A DNA stretch of 64,000 nt. Source: Pyrobaculum arsenaticum DSM 13514 (GTDB lineage Archaea; Thermoproteota; Thermoprotei; Thermoproteales; Thermoproteaceae). This document shows positions 16,508 through 26,096 of this stretch, in pieces. Location of the stretch: positions 372,001 to 436,000 of the forward strand of contig NC_009376.1 in assembly GCF_000016385.1 (NCBI RefSeq), read 5' to 3'. The position numbers and the translations under genes are program-made. The notes under the pieces were generated by a model. The model searched no databases, was not told where the DNA came from, and saw nothing but the letters and a program-made list of their open reading frames with translations. Positions within the stretch are counted from its first letter, which is position 1. Each line of letters opens with the position of its first letter.

Positions 16508-16605
16508 CCTCTACTCTGACAACTACTAAACCAAAAACACCTATGACGATGGCTAAATACGCGGCGAGCGGCAACAGTTTCAATTCCCTGATCCATACGA
16601 ATGAT

Positions 16606-16615
16606 CTTTTAAATG
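16606..16615 (+). promoter_or_regulatory. Internal promoter for pstB
   Basis: TATA-like CTTTTAAATG, 19-28 bases before the GTG start of pstB, within the only long gap of the pst cluster. Confidence 0.5.
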
Positions 16616-16633
16616 CCGTGTATCTAGGACGCC

Positions 16634-17440
16634 GTGAGCAAAGTGATTGATGAAGTAAAAGCAACGCCTGTTACCACAGCAGATTCGCAGAATAAGATAG
16701 TTATAAAGAACTTAAAGGTTGCTTTTGGTTCTGCCGAGATTTTGCGGGGGGTAAACTTGGAGATTCCCCCCAACACCATCACAGCGTTAATGGGACCCTC
16801 GGGAAGCGGCAAGTCTACAATATTGAGGGTTTTAAACCGTCTCATAGAGCTCTACCCAGAGGCGAGGGTTCGGGGCGATGTGCTACTCGACGGCCAGTCG
16901 ATCTTTAAGATGGACGTCATTGAGCTAAGGAAGCGCGTACAGATGATTTTCCAGATACCAAACCCCATTCCCAATCTTTCGATATTCGAAAACGTGGCGC
17001 TGGGCCTTAAGCTAAACCGCCTAGTGAACAATAAGAAGGAGCTCTTTCAAAGAGTTAAGGAGGCTCTTGAGAAGGCGCAGTTATGGGAAGAGGTCAAGGA
17101 TAGGCTCAACGCGCCGGCGGGGCGGCTATCCGGCGGCCAGCAACAGAGACTATGCGTCGCCCGGGCTCTTGCCTTCAACCCCGAAGTCCTCCTCGCCGAC
17201 GAGCCCACCGCCAACTTAGACCCGGAAAACACGGCGAAGATAGAGTCCCTCTTCCTAGAACTAAAGAAAGAGATGACGATAATACTCGTCACCCACTTCC
17301 CCGGGCAGGCGGCGAGGATCAGCGACTATGTGGCCTTCCTCTACAAGGGCCAGATAGTTGAGACAGGCCCCACCAAAGAGGTGTTCACTAACCCGAAACA
17401 CGAGCTTACAGAAAAGTACGTAACGGGCAGACTTTACTAA
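16634..17440 (+). CDS. pstB: Phosphate ABC transporter ATP-binding protein
   Basis: 268 aa from GTG 16634. Walker A GPSGSGKST (about residues 55-63), Q-loop FQIPNP, signature LSGGQQQRLCVARAL (about 160-174), Walker B EVLLADEPTANLDP, and H-loop VTHF. The sequence around the signature is typical of PstB. It powers import by PstC/PstA. It starts leaderless from its own TATA box, and an AT-rich stretch after the stop probably contains the terminator. Confidence 0.95.
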   Translation: MSKVIDEVKATPVTTADSQNKIVIKNLKVAFGSAEILRGVNLEIPPNTITALMGPSGSGKSTILRVLNRLIELYPEARVRGDVLLDGQSIFKMDVIELRKRVQMIFQIPNPIPNLSIFENVALGLKLNRLVNNKKELFQRVKEALEKAQLWEEVKDRLNAPAGRLSGGQQQRLCVARALAFNPEVLLADEPTANLDPENTAKIESLFLELKKEMTIILVTHFPGQAARISDYVAFLYKGQIVETGPTKEVFTNPKHELTEKYVTGRLY

Positions 17441-17496
17441 TAAAACATATAAAAAACTTTTACAAAAATCTATAATTATAGTTCATTAACAATAAT

Positions 17497-17506
17497 GCTT
17501 ATAAAG
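17497..17506 (+). promoter_or_regulatory. TATA box of the liv operon
   Basis: GCTTATAAAG, 19-28 bases before ATG 17525. It marks the true 5' end of the binding-protein gene upstream of its in-frame TAG. Confidence 0.65.
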
Positions 17507-17524
17507 AATCCCTAGAAGCTTTCC

Positions 17525-18982
17525 ATGGCCATATCAAAAACACTACTTGCAGTTATCGCCGTGGTAGTGGTTGTACTAATTGGAGTAGGCGCGTGGCTTG
17601 CCTCCCAACCCCCGGCTCAGGCCCCCACAACAACCCCAACAACTACGGCGCAGCCCACCTCCTCCCCGCAGACGTCTACCTAGCAAACTACACCGCCCCC
17701 CAGTTCTTCCGCCCAGCAACCTTCGCCCACCGCAACAACAACAACGAGGACAACCACGACGCAGGCTGGTGAGTGCCCCGACGAGATCGTCATAGGCACT
17801 GCAATGCCTATTTCTGGTAGATACGCGGCTGAGGGACAGTACTCGCTGTGGGGGGCGCTTGCTGTGGTGAACTGGTTTAACGACAACGGCGGCCTCGACT
17901 GCGGCGGGAAGAAGGTCAAGGTTAAGCTTATCTACAGAGACAGCGAGTCTAAGCTTGAGCTGGCCCAGAGCATAACGGAGTCGCTCATTACCCAGGACAA
18001 GGTGCACTTCCTCCTCAGCCCCTACGGCTCAGACTTGGCACTTGGAGTCTCGCCAATCGCCGAGAAATACGGCGTGTTGATGGCCGTGGTCGGCGCGTCC
18101 TCGGACCGCATATTCCAGCAGGGCTTTAAATACGTCATCGGCGTCGCCGCGCCCGCCAGCCAGTACATGGTTCCGGTTCTGGACATGGTTGTGAAAACCG
18201 ACCCCACAGTCAAGAAAGTGGCCATCCTGTATAGAGACAGCGAGTTTAACAGACAGGTGGCAGAGGGCGCCAAGGCATATGCCGAGAAGCTCGGCTTGCA
18301 AGTAGTCGTCTACGAGGTCTACCCATCCTCGCCCAAGGATCTGACGCCGCAAATTCTGAAGGTCAAGCAAGCCGCGCCAGATGTGATCATCGTGGCTTCG
18401 CACTTCGCCGACGGCCAGCTGGCAGTGCAACAGTTAGCAGAGCAGAAGGTAGACGCCAAGCTCGTCGCCCTTTCGGTTGCCCCCCTAGTGCCGGACTTCT
18501 ACAAAGCGCTAGGCGCCAAGGCCGAGTGCATAGTGGGGCCGTCCCACTGGGAGCCCGGCGTCAAGTACACGCCCGACCTTGCAAAGCAGAGGGGCGTCGA
18601 GTGGTTTGGCCCCACTAAGGAGGAGTTCATCACATATTTCAAGAAGGTTGCTAAGCAGATGGGCGGCCAGGAGGTGGACCCCGGCTACCACGCGGCGTGG
18701 GCGGCCGAGGGTGTATTGACAATCCTATACGGCGTACAGAAGGCTATATCAACCAAGTCCGACAAGGTGCTCGGCGCTTTGCAGAACGCGAGGTTTATGA
18801 CGTTCTTCGGCGAGTTTAAACTAGACCCCACCACTAACCTAAACGTGGCCCACTCAATGGTGGTGATCCAGTGGCAGGGAGGCAACAGATATGTTGTTTG
18901 GCCCGCCGTAGTTGCTGAGGGCAAGCTCTTCTACCCAAGCCTGACCTGGGACGAAAAGGCGGCTGGGAAGCTCTGTAAGTAA
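17525..18982 (+). CDS. livK: Branched-chain amino-acid ABC transporter binding protein, with an in-frame TAG
   Basis: From ATG 17525 the frame encodes a signal/anchor helix (AISKTLLAVIAVVVVVLIGV), then a Pro/Thr/Gln-rich linker. It meets TAG at 17681-17683 (..QTST*QTTPP..) and continues in the same frame through the rest of the linker into a type I periplasmic-binding domain. That domain includes EIVIGTAMPISGRYAAEGQYS, LSPYGSDLALGVSPIAEKYG and GYHAAWAAEGVLTILYG, and ends at 18982. A CAG to TAG change would explain it. If translation starts instead at ATG 17804, the product lacks its export signal. The first base of the next gene overlaps the stop. Confidence 0.8.
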
Positions 18983-19854
18983 TGGACATAACCCCATATT
19001 TTTTAACCGGTATTATAATTGGCTCTATCTACGGACTTACCACCCTCGGCCTCAGCCTCATTTTTGGAGTGCTCAGAGTAGCCAATGTGGCTCATGGAGC
19101 CTTTATCATGATCGGCGCATACGTCGCCTACACGGCGTTTGTGGCCTTAGCTATCCCTCCATTCGCCTCTTCCCTCTTAGCTTTTGCAATCGGGATCGCC
19201 GCAGGCTACTTGGTATATGCTGGGGTTATCAAGAGACTGGGGAAGGCGGAGTTGAATATCTTAGTCGCCTTGTTCGCGCTCGGCGCCCTGCTCGCAGAGG
19301 TAGCGAGGCTGATCTGGGGACCCGACTTCGTGGGCTACAAGTGGACCATAGGCTCCGTAGAGATCGCAGGCCTCCAGATAGAGCTGACTAAGCTAATCGG
19401 CGCCGTCTTAGCCCTTCTAATAACCATAGCTTTGGAGCTGGTGTTAAGGAGAACCTACTTCGGCCGCGCGGTGAGAGCCGTTGTACAGGACCCAGTCGGG
19501 GCGATGGTAGTTGGGGTAAACGTAGATAGGGTATTCGCCTTTAGCTCCGCCCTGGGCATAGCAATTACAACACTCGGAGGCGTGTTCCTCACCCTGTTCA
19601 TCCCAGTCGGGATTAATCCCTACATGGGCGGCCCCTACACGTTGATAGGCTTCGTCATCGCCGTGATGGGGGGCCTCGGCTCAGTGGCCGGCGCCTACGT
19701 CGCTGGGTTGCTGTTCGGCGTCTTTGAGTCTGTGGGGTTCTACTTCTTCTCGCTCGCAGGCTTCGCCGAGCCCTCGCAGATGGCGCTTTTCCTCGCATTC
19801 GTCATGCTTCTGCTCATACTACTGTTAAGGCCGACCGGGCTGTTTAGGATATGA
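18982..19854 (+). CDS. livH: Branched-chain amino-acid ABC permease LivH
   Basis: 290 aa with about eight membrane helices. The N-terminal GIIIGSIYGLTTLGLSLIFG and RVANVAHGAFIMIGAY segments are hallmarks of LivH, and GRAVRAVVQDPVGAMVVGV (about 153-171) is the ATPase-contact loop. It starts in the stop codon of the binding-protein gene and overlaps livM by 4 bases. With LivM it forms the membrane channel for Leu/Ile/Val or related amides. Confidence 0.9.
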   Translation: MDITPYFLTGIIIGSIYGLTTLGLSLIFGVLRVANVAHGAFIMIGAYVAYTAFVALAIPPFASSLLAFAIGIAAGYLVYAGVIKRLGKAELNILVALFALGALLAEVARLIWGPDFVGYKWTIGSVEIAGLQIELTKLIGAVLALLITIALELVLRRTYFGRAVRAVVQDPVGAMVVGVNVDRVFAFSSALGIAITTLGGVFLTLFIPVGINPYMGGPYTLIGFVIAVMGGLGSVAGAYVAGLLFGVFESVGFYFFSLAGFAEPSQMALFLAFVMLLLILLLRPTGLFRI

Positions 19855-20813
19855 GGCCCTACATCCCCTTGGGGACGTACCTGCTACTGATGGCTCTTGC
19901 CTTTGTTTTCCCCGAGTACTCCAAGCTGATAGCCTCAATAGCCTTCTTCATGGCGCTGGGACAAGCCGGCAATATCTTCGTTGGCCTCACCGGCTACGTG
20001 AATTTCGGATTCGTCGCCTTCTTGGCGATGGGCGCCTACGGGCTCGGCGTCACTGTGTACTATATAACGTGGCTTGGGATACTTGCCCTACCTGTCGGCT
20101 TGTTGTTGGGGGTAGGCCTAGCAGCAGCATTAGCCTCTGTAGTAGGCGCCATCGCCCTTCGGCTAAGGGGGGCCTACTTCGCCATCGCCACAATCGGCGT
20201 GAACGAGGGAGTAAAATATCTCATCGTCGGCGCCAATATATGGGGGGGCGGAGCTGGGCTCATACTCAGCTCCAGCATGTTCCGTGCCTTTGGCAGAGAG
20301 ACGGCCTTATTTCTCGCCAACGTGGGCTCCACCGTACTGATTCTTGCAACCGGCCTAATAGCAGTAGTGGCGATGTACCTAATACAAGCCGGCAAGGCGG
20401 GTTACGCCCTAGCAGCGATAAGACAAGATGAAGATGCCGCCAAGGCCATCGGGATAAACCCTACGAAATATAAACTACTAGCATTCATAACAAGCGCCTC
20501 CCTCTCGGGACTCCTCGGCGCGGCGTACTTCAGCTTGGGAAATATGCAGATATTCCCTGAAAACGTCTTCTTTGTAGACTACATCCTAGACGGGCTAGCC
20601 GTGATGTTCCTAGGCGGCGCTACCACAGTCACGGGGCCAATTATAGGAGGCTTGATATATTTTGGCGTGAGGTATCTAGTAGGGATATACCTCCCCGGCC
20701 TCCAAGCTCTAGTCACAGCCCTTATAGTATTTGTGGTTGTGGTATTTATGCCAAAGGGGATAGTAGGCACGCTAATAGATAAAATGCCCAGCCTCAAGTC
20801 TTGGTTGCCATGA
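19851..20813 (+). CDS. livM: Branched-chain amino-acid ABC permease LivM
   Basis: 320 aa with about nine membrane helices. GYVNFGFVAFLAMGAYG and LRGAYFAIATIGVNEGVKY match conserved LivM segments. The ATPase loop GYALAAIRQDEDAAKAIGIN is near residue 185. It overlaps livH by 4 bases and livG by 4 bases (ATGA at 20810-20813). Confidence 0.9.
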   Translation: MRPYIPLGTYLLLMALAFVFPEYSKLIASIAFFMALGQAGNIFVGLTGYVNFGFVAFLAMGAYGLGVTVYYITWLGILALPVGLLLGVGLAAALASVVGAIALRLRGAYFAIATIGVNEGVKYLIVGANIWGGGAGLILSSSMFRAFGRETALFLANVGSTVLILATGLIAVVAMYLIQAGKAGYALAAIRQDEDAAKAIGINPTKYKLLAFITSASLSGLLGAAYFSLGNMQIFPENVFFVDYILDGLAVMFLGGATTVTGPIIGGLIYFGVRYLVGIYLPGLQALVTALIVFVVVVFMPKGIVGTLIDKMPSLKSWLP

Positions 20814-21538
20814 AGTTGTTAGTTGTAGAGAACGTGGTTAAGAAATTCGGCGGCCTACGCGCCTTGGACGGCGTGTCGTTAGAGATCGACAGGGGAGAGT
20901 TCGTCGCAGTGGTGGGTCCAAACGGGTCTGGAAAGACGACGTTGCTCAACGTAATTAATGGCGTCTATAAGCCAGACGAGGGGAGGGTGCTCTTTGAGGG
21001 GCGCGACGTGACGAAGCTCCCAGCATACAAGAGGGCTGCGCTGGGAATTGCCAGGGCGTTCCAAGTGCCGAGGCCCTTCCCCGACTTGACAGTTCTGGAA
21101 AACGTAGTTGTCGGCGCCATCTTCAACGGCGGCTATGACAAGCGCAGAGCCTTCGAGGCGGCAGAGGAGGCGCTGAGGTATGTAAAGCTGTATGAAAAGA
21201 GAAACCAACTGGCGGGCAAGCTGACCTTCAACGAGCTCCGCCTTCTGGAACTAGCCAGGGCCCTTGCGAGCAATCCCAAGCTGTTGCTCATGGACGAAGT
21301 GATGGCTGGCCTGTCCCCGACGGAAATAGACGAGATGGTCCGCCTAGTGAAGAGGCTGGCTGAGGAGAGGGGTATCGCCGCGATTTCCCTGGTAGAGCAC
21401 CGCATGAGGGCTGTGGCACAGTTGGCCCACAGAGTCGTGGTCATGCACCAGGGGCATGTAATAGCTGAGGGCCCTCCCGAAAAGGCGCTAAACGACCCTA
21501 GAGTAATAGAAGTCTACCTGGGAAAGTCATGGCGCTGA
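20810..21538 (+). CDS. livG: Branched-chain amino-acid ABC ATPase LivG
   Basis: 242 aa from ATG 20810, the start that gives the same ATGA coupling seen through the operon; a TTG three codons upstream is less likely. Walker A GPNGSGKTT (about residues 34-42), the LivG-specific insert around IARAFQVPRPFPDLTVLENV, and Walker B LLLMDEVMAGLSP. The signature loop is divergent (LTFNELRLLELARAL in place of LSYGxQR), and the usual P of DEP is V. Its stop overlaps livF by 10 bases. Confidence 0.88.
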   Translation: MKLLVVENVVKKFGGLRALDGVSLEIDRGEFVAVVGPNGSGKTTLLNVINGVYKPDEGRVLFEGRDVTKLPAYKRAALGIARAFQVPRPFPDLTVLENVVVGAIFNGGYDKRRAFEAAEEALRYVKLYEKRNQLAGKLTFNELRLLELARALASNPKLLLMDEVMAGLSPTEIDEMVRLVKRLAEERGIAAISLVEHRMRAVAQLAHRVVVMHQGHVIAEGPPEKALNDPRVIEVYLGKSWR

Positions 21539-22233
21539 GAGTTTCAAACTTGGTGTCGGGATACGGCAGGTTGCAGGTACTGTTCGGTGTATCATTCGAA
21601 GCGCCCAGCGGCTCGGTTGTGTCGATTCTTGGCCCTAATGGCGCTGGCAAAACCACGACGTTGCTAACAGTAATGGGGGTTGTGAAGCCGTGGGACGGCG
21701 TCGTTGAGCTCGAAGGCGTAGACGTGACGCGGCTCCCACCGCACAGAAAAGTAGAGCTCGGAATATCCCTCGTCCCAGAGGGTAGGAGGCTTTTCCCAGA
21801 AATGACCGTGGAAGAGAACCTCCTGATGGGCGCCTACACGAAGAGGGCAAGGGATAAGATCCACGACAGCCTTGAGTTGGTGTATTCGCTATTCCCGCGG
21901 CTGAAGGAGAGAAGAAAGCAGAAGGCTGGCACCATGAGCGGCGGGGAGCAACAAATGCTGGCGGTGGCTAGGGCCCTCATGGCTAGGCCCAAGGTGTTGC
22001 TAATAGACGAGCCCAGCGCCGGTCTGGCCCCCAAAGTCGTGGCAGACCTATTCCAGACAATAAGCCAACTAAAAAAAGATATGTCAGTCCTACTAGTCGA
22101 GCAAAACGTCGCCGCGGCGCTTGAGATAAGCGACTACGCATACGTGTTAGAAAACGGGAGAATAATCCTCCACGGACCCGCCGGCGAGTTGATAGAAAAC
22201 GAGCACGTAAAAAAGGCGTACCTGGGAGTATAA
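21529..22233 (+). CDS. livF: Branched-chain amino-acid ABC ATPase LivF
   Basis: 234 aa. Walker A GPNGAGKTT, a LivF-type segment LGISLVPEGRRLFPEMTVEENL, signature MSGGEQQMLAVARAL and Walker B VLLIDEPSAGLAP are all intact. It is the last gene of the liv operon and pairs with LivG as the second nucleotide-binding subunit. Confidence 0.92.
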   Translation: MALRVSNLVSGYGRLQVLFGVSFEAPSGSVVSILGPNGAGKTTTLLTVMGVVKPWDGVVELEGVDVTRLPPHRKVELGISLVPEGRRLFPEMTVEENLLMGAYTKRARDKIHDSLELVYSLFPRLKERRKQKAGTMSGGEQQMLAVARALMARPKVLLIDEPSAGLAPKVVADLFQTISQLKKDMSVLLVEQNVAAALEISDYAYVLENGRIILHGPAGELIENEHVKKAYLGV

Positions 22234-22339
22234 CGCCAAACAAGCGGCGCCCAGCTAAAAGCCTAATATTTCCAGAGACGGCGACGCCGAGACGCGTGAC
22301 TTATGAAAAAAAGTTAATAACTTATGACATTGATCACAC

Positions 22340-22948
22340 ATGAGGAGATTGCTCGACATCGCCGAGGAGGAGATATCTAGAAAAATCAGCCACGGCGCCA
22401 AAGTCGCAATTGAAGCGTTGGACGAGGCTCTTAAAGAAGAGCCCGATGTCGAGAAGATTAGGAAAATGGCATCTACGATACACGACATCCACCACGAGAT
22501 ATCTGACTTGGTAATGGAGGCGGTTGCGCGGTACGGGCCTGTTGCCAGCGACTTGCGTTTTTTGAAAAGCGCGCTTTTTATCTCATACGACATCTACAGA
22601 GTGGCGCGTTACGCCCTCGACGTCGCCACTGTAGTGAGGAAAATAGGCTCCGGATGTTGGTCCAAGAGAGTTGCCGAGGTCGGAGAGGTGGTGAAGCAGA
22701 TGGTCGCTAGGGCGGTGGACATGTTCCTCAGACGAGACGCATCCGGCATAAGAGAAGTGGAGAAAATGGATGACGAAATAGTAGACAAGGCATACGAAGA
22801 GGCGCTACTCGACGTGCTGAGAGGAGCCGACCGGTGCAAAGTAGCGGAAACCGTCGTGCTGAGACTTCTAGAAAGGGCGTCGGACCACGCAGTGTATATA
22901 GCCAACCACGCCTGGTACCTGGTGACAGGAGAAGTAAAGCGAAGCTAG
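22340..22948 (+). CDS. phoU: PhoU-domain protein
   Basis: 202 aa, fully helical, made of two PhoU three-helix repeats (about residues 1-95 and 100-195). The second repeat carries the acidic metal-binding pattern KMDDEIVDKAYEEALLDVL and ends with ERASDHAVYIANHAWYLVTG, a good match to the PhoU signature. A TATA element (GTTAATAACT near 22314-22323) precedes the leaderless ATG. In bacteria PhoU modulates the Pst transporter. Here the liv operon lies between it and pstB, so a link to phosphate control is likely but not direct. It converges on the M42 peptidase gene with no gap. Confidence 0.8.
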   Translation: MRRLLDIAEEEISRKISHGAKVAIEALDEALKEEPDVEKIRKMASTIHDIHHEISDLVMEAVARYGPVASDLRFLKSALFISYDIYRVARYALDVATVVRKIGSGCWSKRVAEVGEVVKQMVARAVDMFLRRDASGIREVEKMDDEIVDKAYEEALLDVLRGADRCKVAETVVLRLLERASDHAVYIANHAWYLVTGEVKRS

Positions 22949-24037
22949 CTACTTAACTCTCTTGTCAAGAAACTTCTCCACGATCTCCGGCGTAGTCCTT
23001 TCCAGCGTTGCCTTAAGCAACTTAGCCGCGTTTACAGCGTCCTCCACGTCGAGCACCTCTACCGGGGAGTGGATATACCGCGTAGGCACCGAGATAACAG
23101 CGGCGGGGACGCCCTCCCTCCTAAAGGCTATGGCCATGGCGTCGGTGGTACCGCCGTAAAGAACCTCCATCTGGTAGGGAATACCGAGCTCCCTCGCCAA
23201 CTTCACGATGTGATCCCTCAGACCTGGGTGGGCTATGAATAGGCCGCCCCTACCGCCGTCCAGCACCTTTATGGCCGGGCCCTTGCCCAGCTTAGTTACG
23301 TGGAGCCTCTCCCCCACGCCCGGCACGTCGGCGGCAATTGTGGTGTCCAAGGCAAGAGCGTAGTGGGGATTAATTCGCTCTGCAGCGACGCTTGCCCCGC
23401 GGAGTCCAACCTCCTCCTGGACGGTCGCCACGGCGTAGAGGGTGACAGGTAGTTTTTCCAGCATCCTCAAGGCGTAGAGCATCACGGCTACTCCCACCCT
23501 GTCGTCAAACGCCTTCCCGGTAACCACCTTTCCGTTCAACACGGCGAATTCCCTATCCAGCACAACCACAGATCCGACGGTGACGCCTAGCTTCTCCGCC
23601 TCCTCTCTGCTATACACGCCGATGTCTATATACAAGTCCTTAATCTCAGGCGCCTCGCGCTCCCTCCCGCTCGGCGTTACATGCGGCGGCAGAGACCCCA
23701 CAACCCCTCTTATCCACCGGCCATCTGAAGTCCTCACCCAGACCCGCTGGCTGACGAGAGTAACCTCATTCCACCCTCCAATTGGTCTGAATCTCAGGTA
23801 GCCCTCCTTCTCTATGTGGTCCACGACGAGTCCGATCTCGTCGATGTGCGCCGCCACCATGGCCCTGTAGTCTGAGGAACCCCTCTTCACCCCGATGACG
23901 TTGCCCCACTTATCCACAACTACCTCGTCCACATAAGGCTCCATTTCCCTTATTACAACCTCTCTAACCTCGTCCTCAAAGCCCGACGGCCCCCTCGCCT
24001 CCGAGAGCTTTTTCAAAAGCTGTACGAAGTCCTCCAT
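22949..24037 (-). CDS. M42-family (TET-type) metallo-aminopeptidase
   Basis: 362 aa, the usual length. The dinuclear metal ligands are in place: AAHIDEIG (His), TGKAFDDRVGVAV (bridging Asp), VQEEVGLRGA (catalytic and ligand Glu pair), ALDTTIAADVPG (Asp) and RYIHSPVEVLD (His). These enzymes form self-compartmentalised dodecameric TET particles that trim peptides from proteasome or tricorn products; a tricorn protease is encoded at 50904-53954. Annotated relatives are sometimes called endoglucanase M, which the motifs do not support. Convergent with phoU. Confidence 0.9.
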   Translation of the reverse strand: MEDFVQLLKKLSEARGPSGFEDEVREVVIREMEPYVDEVVVDKWGNVIGVKRGSSDYRAMVAAHIDEIGLVVDHIEKEGYLRFRPIGGWNEVTLVSQRVWVRTSDGRWIRGVVGSLPPHVTPSGREREAPEIKDLYIDIGVYSREEAEKLGVTVGSVVVLDREFAVLNGKVVTGKAFDDRVGVAVMLYALRMLEKLPVTLYAVATVQEEVGLRGASVAAERINPHYALALDTTIAADVPGVGERLHVTKLGKGPAIKVLDGGRGGLFIAHPGLRDHIVKLARELGIPYQMEVLYGGTTDAMAIAFRREGVPAAVISVPTRYIHSPVEVLDVEDAVNAAKLLKATLERTTPEIVEKFLDKRVK

Positions 24038-24107
24038 GTAAGGACTCGGGCAGAAGGGTTTTTTAAAAGTTATTAAAAAAGCCGGGGTTAAGTGGTTGTC
24101 CCGGGGC

Positions 24108-26096
24108 CTATCTCCCTTTGAACTGCGGCTTTTTCTTCTGCAAAAACGACGACACGCCTTCTATTACATCCTCTGTGCTGAACAGTAGGCCGAACTGCGT
24201 CGCCTCTAGCATCATCCCTACCCATTGAGGCGCCTCCAGGCCGAAGTTTATGGCATATTTCGCCATGGCGAGAGCCAGCGGCGGCTTCTCGGCGAGCTTA
24301 GCCGCGAACGCCCTCAGCTCCTGTTCAAGCTTGTCAGGCGACACCACCTTGTGGACAAGGCCAAGCCTCTCCGCCTCCCTAGCCGGTATCCTGTCGCCTG
24401 TGAATATCAGCTCCTTGGCTCGATCCCTCCCGATTAGACGAGCGAGGCGCTGAGTGCCGCCGGCGCCGGGTATGAAGCCTAGGTTTATCTCCGGCTGGCC
24501 CAGCTCGGCGGTCTCAGCCGCAATGCGGAAGTCGCAGGCCATGGCCAGCTCCAGGCCTCCGCCCAGCGTGTAGCCGTTCAGCCCGCATATTACCGGCCTG
24601 TCCAACAACTCCAGTCTCTCGTACAGCATCTGAAGCTTCCTCGACACCTTGAAGATGGTGACGGGGGTGGCGCCCATAAAGCCCGTCACGTCGGCCCCGG
24701 CGGAGAACGCCCTGCCTGCGCCCGTGATCACCACCACCCTCACCTTTTCGTAGTCCATCTGCTCGATCTCGTCCAGCACCCTCCAGAGTTCCTCGACCAT
24801 CTTGGGGTTAATGGCGTTGAGCCTCTCCGGCCTGTTCAGAATTATCCACGCAACGCCGGGCTCGTAGCGCACTATGAGAGTCTCTAACTTCTTCTCCTCG
24901 GCCTTTACGTAAGTGTAGAACCCCTCGCCGGCTTTCTTGCCAGTTTTACCCTGCGAAACCATTTCCTTAAGCAACGGATCCGGCTCGTACTCTTCATATC
25001 CAGTTTTTTGCCTCCATGTCTCCAACGCCTTCACCACCGCGTCTATACCCAGCTCATCTGCAAATTCCAGCGGGCCCTTCGGCCAGTTGAGGCCCAACTT
25101 CACCGCCTTATCGATATCCTCTCTGGTGGCAATCCCCTCTCGCAATAAGTAGGCAGCCTCGTTTACAGCTGGCGCTAGTAGATACGTCACGTCGATCTTG
25201 TCACCAGCCGACTTGGGCACCTCCGGCCACTGGAACTTCCCCGGCGCTGGGTACTTGTAGAAGCCCTCGCCAGACTTAACGCCGAACTTCTTCTCTTGAC
25301 ACTTCTGAGTAATTACAGGACATGGATGCGACTTGAAGCCGCGCTTCAACATGGCGTCTCCTATAAAACATACGACGTCTATACCGGTGTAGTCCATGAG
25401 TATAAACGCGCCCATGGGCAACCCCGCCTTGTACATCAGGGCGGAGTCCACCTCTTGTATTGTAGCCTCGCCGCGGGCGACCATCCAACACGCAGCCTCG
25501 TTCACCCTCGCAAGTATGCGATTTACAATAAACCCAGGCACGTCCTTATTCACCACTACAGTCTGCTTGCCAAGCTTCGCGGCGTAGTCGGCAATCTTTT
25601 TCACAGTCTCGTCGCTTGTGTAAGCCCCCTTTATTATCTCAACAAGCGGCATCAGGACAGGCGGGTTGAAGAAGTGCATCCCGACGACAAGCGGCTTCCT
25701 CTCTGGCCTCACCGCCTCTGCTATCTCCGTGATAGGCAACGACGAGGTGTTCGTCGCAAGTATGGCATTTGGAGGAGCACAGCGGTCAGCTTCCGAAAAC
25801 ACCTTCTTTTTCACGTCTATATTCTCAACCGCGGCCTCGACCATGAGCTCAGCCCCCTCAACCGCCTTACACACGTCGTTTACAATAGGTTTAATTCTTG
25901 AAAGAATAACAGATGGATCTTCTTTAACCTGCCCTTTCTCCGCAAGCTTCCTCAAAGACCACTCAATATTTTGTAAAGCCTTTTTTAGAAAATCTTCAGC
26001 AATATCCACCAACGCAACCTCATAGCCCGCGATGGCGAAAAGCTCAGCAATTCCATGCCCCATTGTGCCGGCACCAATAACCGCAATCTTTGGCAT
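24108..26096 (-). CDS. Bifunctional 3-hydroxyacyl-CoA dehydrogenase / enoyl-CoA hydratase
   Basis: 662 aa from ATG 26096; a start four codons upstream is open but lies in promoter sequence, with TATATAAAATCGG on the minus strand just before. Residues 1-285 are an NAD-binding 3-hydroxyacyl-CoA dehydrogenase domain (IGAGTMGHGIAE, HFFNPPVLMPLVEII). Residues 295-390 form a second dehydrogenase C-terminal domain. Residues 400-655 are a crotonase domain with GAGRAFSAGADV, LGGGLELAMACD and PEINLGFIPGAGG, including both catalytic Glu positions. Similar fusions serve as crotonyl-CoA hydratase/3-hydroxybutyryl-CoA dehydrogenase in the archaeal 4-hydroxybutyrate carbon-fixation cycles as well as in beta-oxidation; either is possible here. 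Confidence 0.9.
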   Translation of the reverse strand: MPKIAVIGAGTMGHGIAELFAIAGYEVALVDIAEDFLKKALQNIEWSLRKLAEKGQVKEDPSVILSRIKPIVNDVCKAVEGAELMVEAAVENIDVKKKVFSEADRCAPPNAILATNTSSLPITEIAEAVRPERKPLVVGMHFFNPPVLMPLVEIIKGAYTSDETVKKIADYAAKLGKQTVVVNKDVPGFIVNRILARVNEAACWMVARGEATIQEVDSALMYKAGLPMGAFILMDYTGIDVVCFIGDAMLKRGFKSHPCPVITQKCQEKKFGVKSGEGFYKYPAPGKFQWPEVPKSAGDKIDVTYLLAPAVNEAAYLLREGIATREDIDKAVKLGLNWPKGPLEFADELGIDAVVKALETWRQKTGYEEYEPDPLLKEMVSQGKTGKKAGEGFYTYVKAEEKKLETLIVRYEPGVAWIILNRPERLNAINPKMVEELWRVLDEIEQMDYEKVRVVVITGAGRAFSAGADVTGFMGATPVTIFKVSRKLQMLYERLELLDRPVICGLNGYTLGGGLELAMACDFRIAAETAELGQPEINLGFIPGAGGTQRLARLIGRDRAKELIFTGDRIPAREAERLGLVHKVVSPDKLEQELRAFAAKLAEKPPLALAMAKYAINFGLEAPQWVGMMLEATQFGLLFSTEDVIEGVSSFLQKKKPQFKGR

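Noticed and set aside
12766..17681. UAG read as a sense codon (Gln or pyrrolysine), since TAG interrupts livK and the PaREP1, DUF996 and 8613-8999 frames
   Set aside because: TAG is the normal stop of intact genes in this window (for example 1886-2443, 5601-6116, 44601-45929), the interrupted frames mostly have additional damage, and no suppressor tRNA or pyrrolysine gene was seen.
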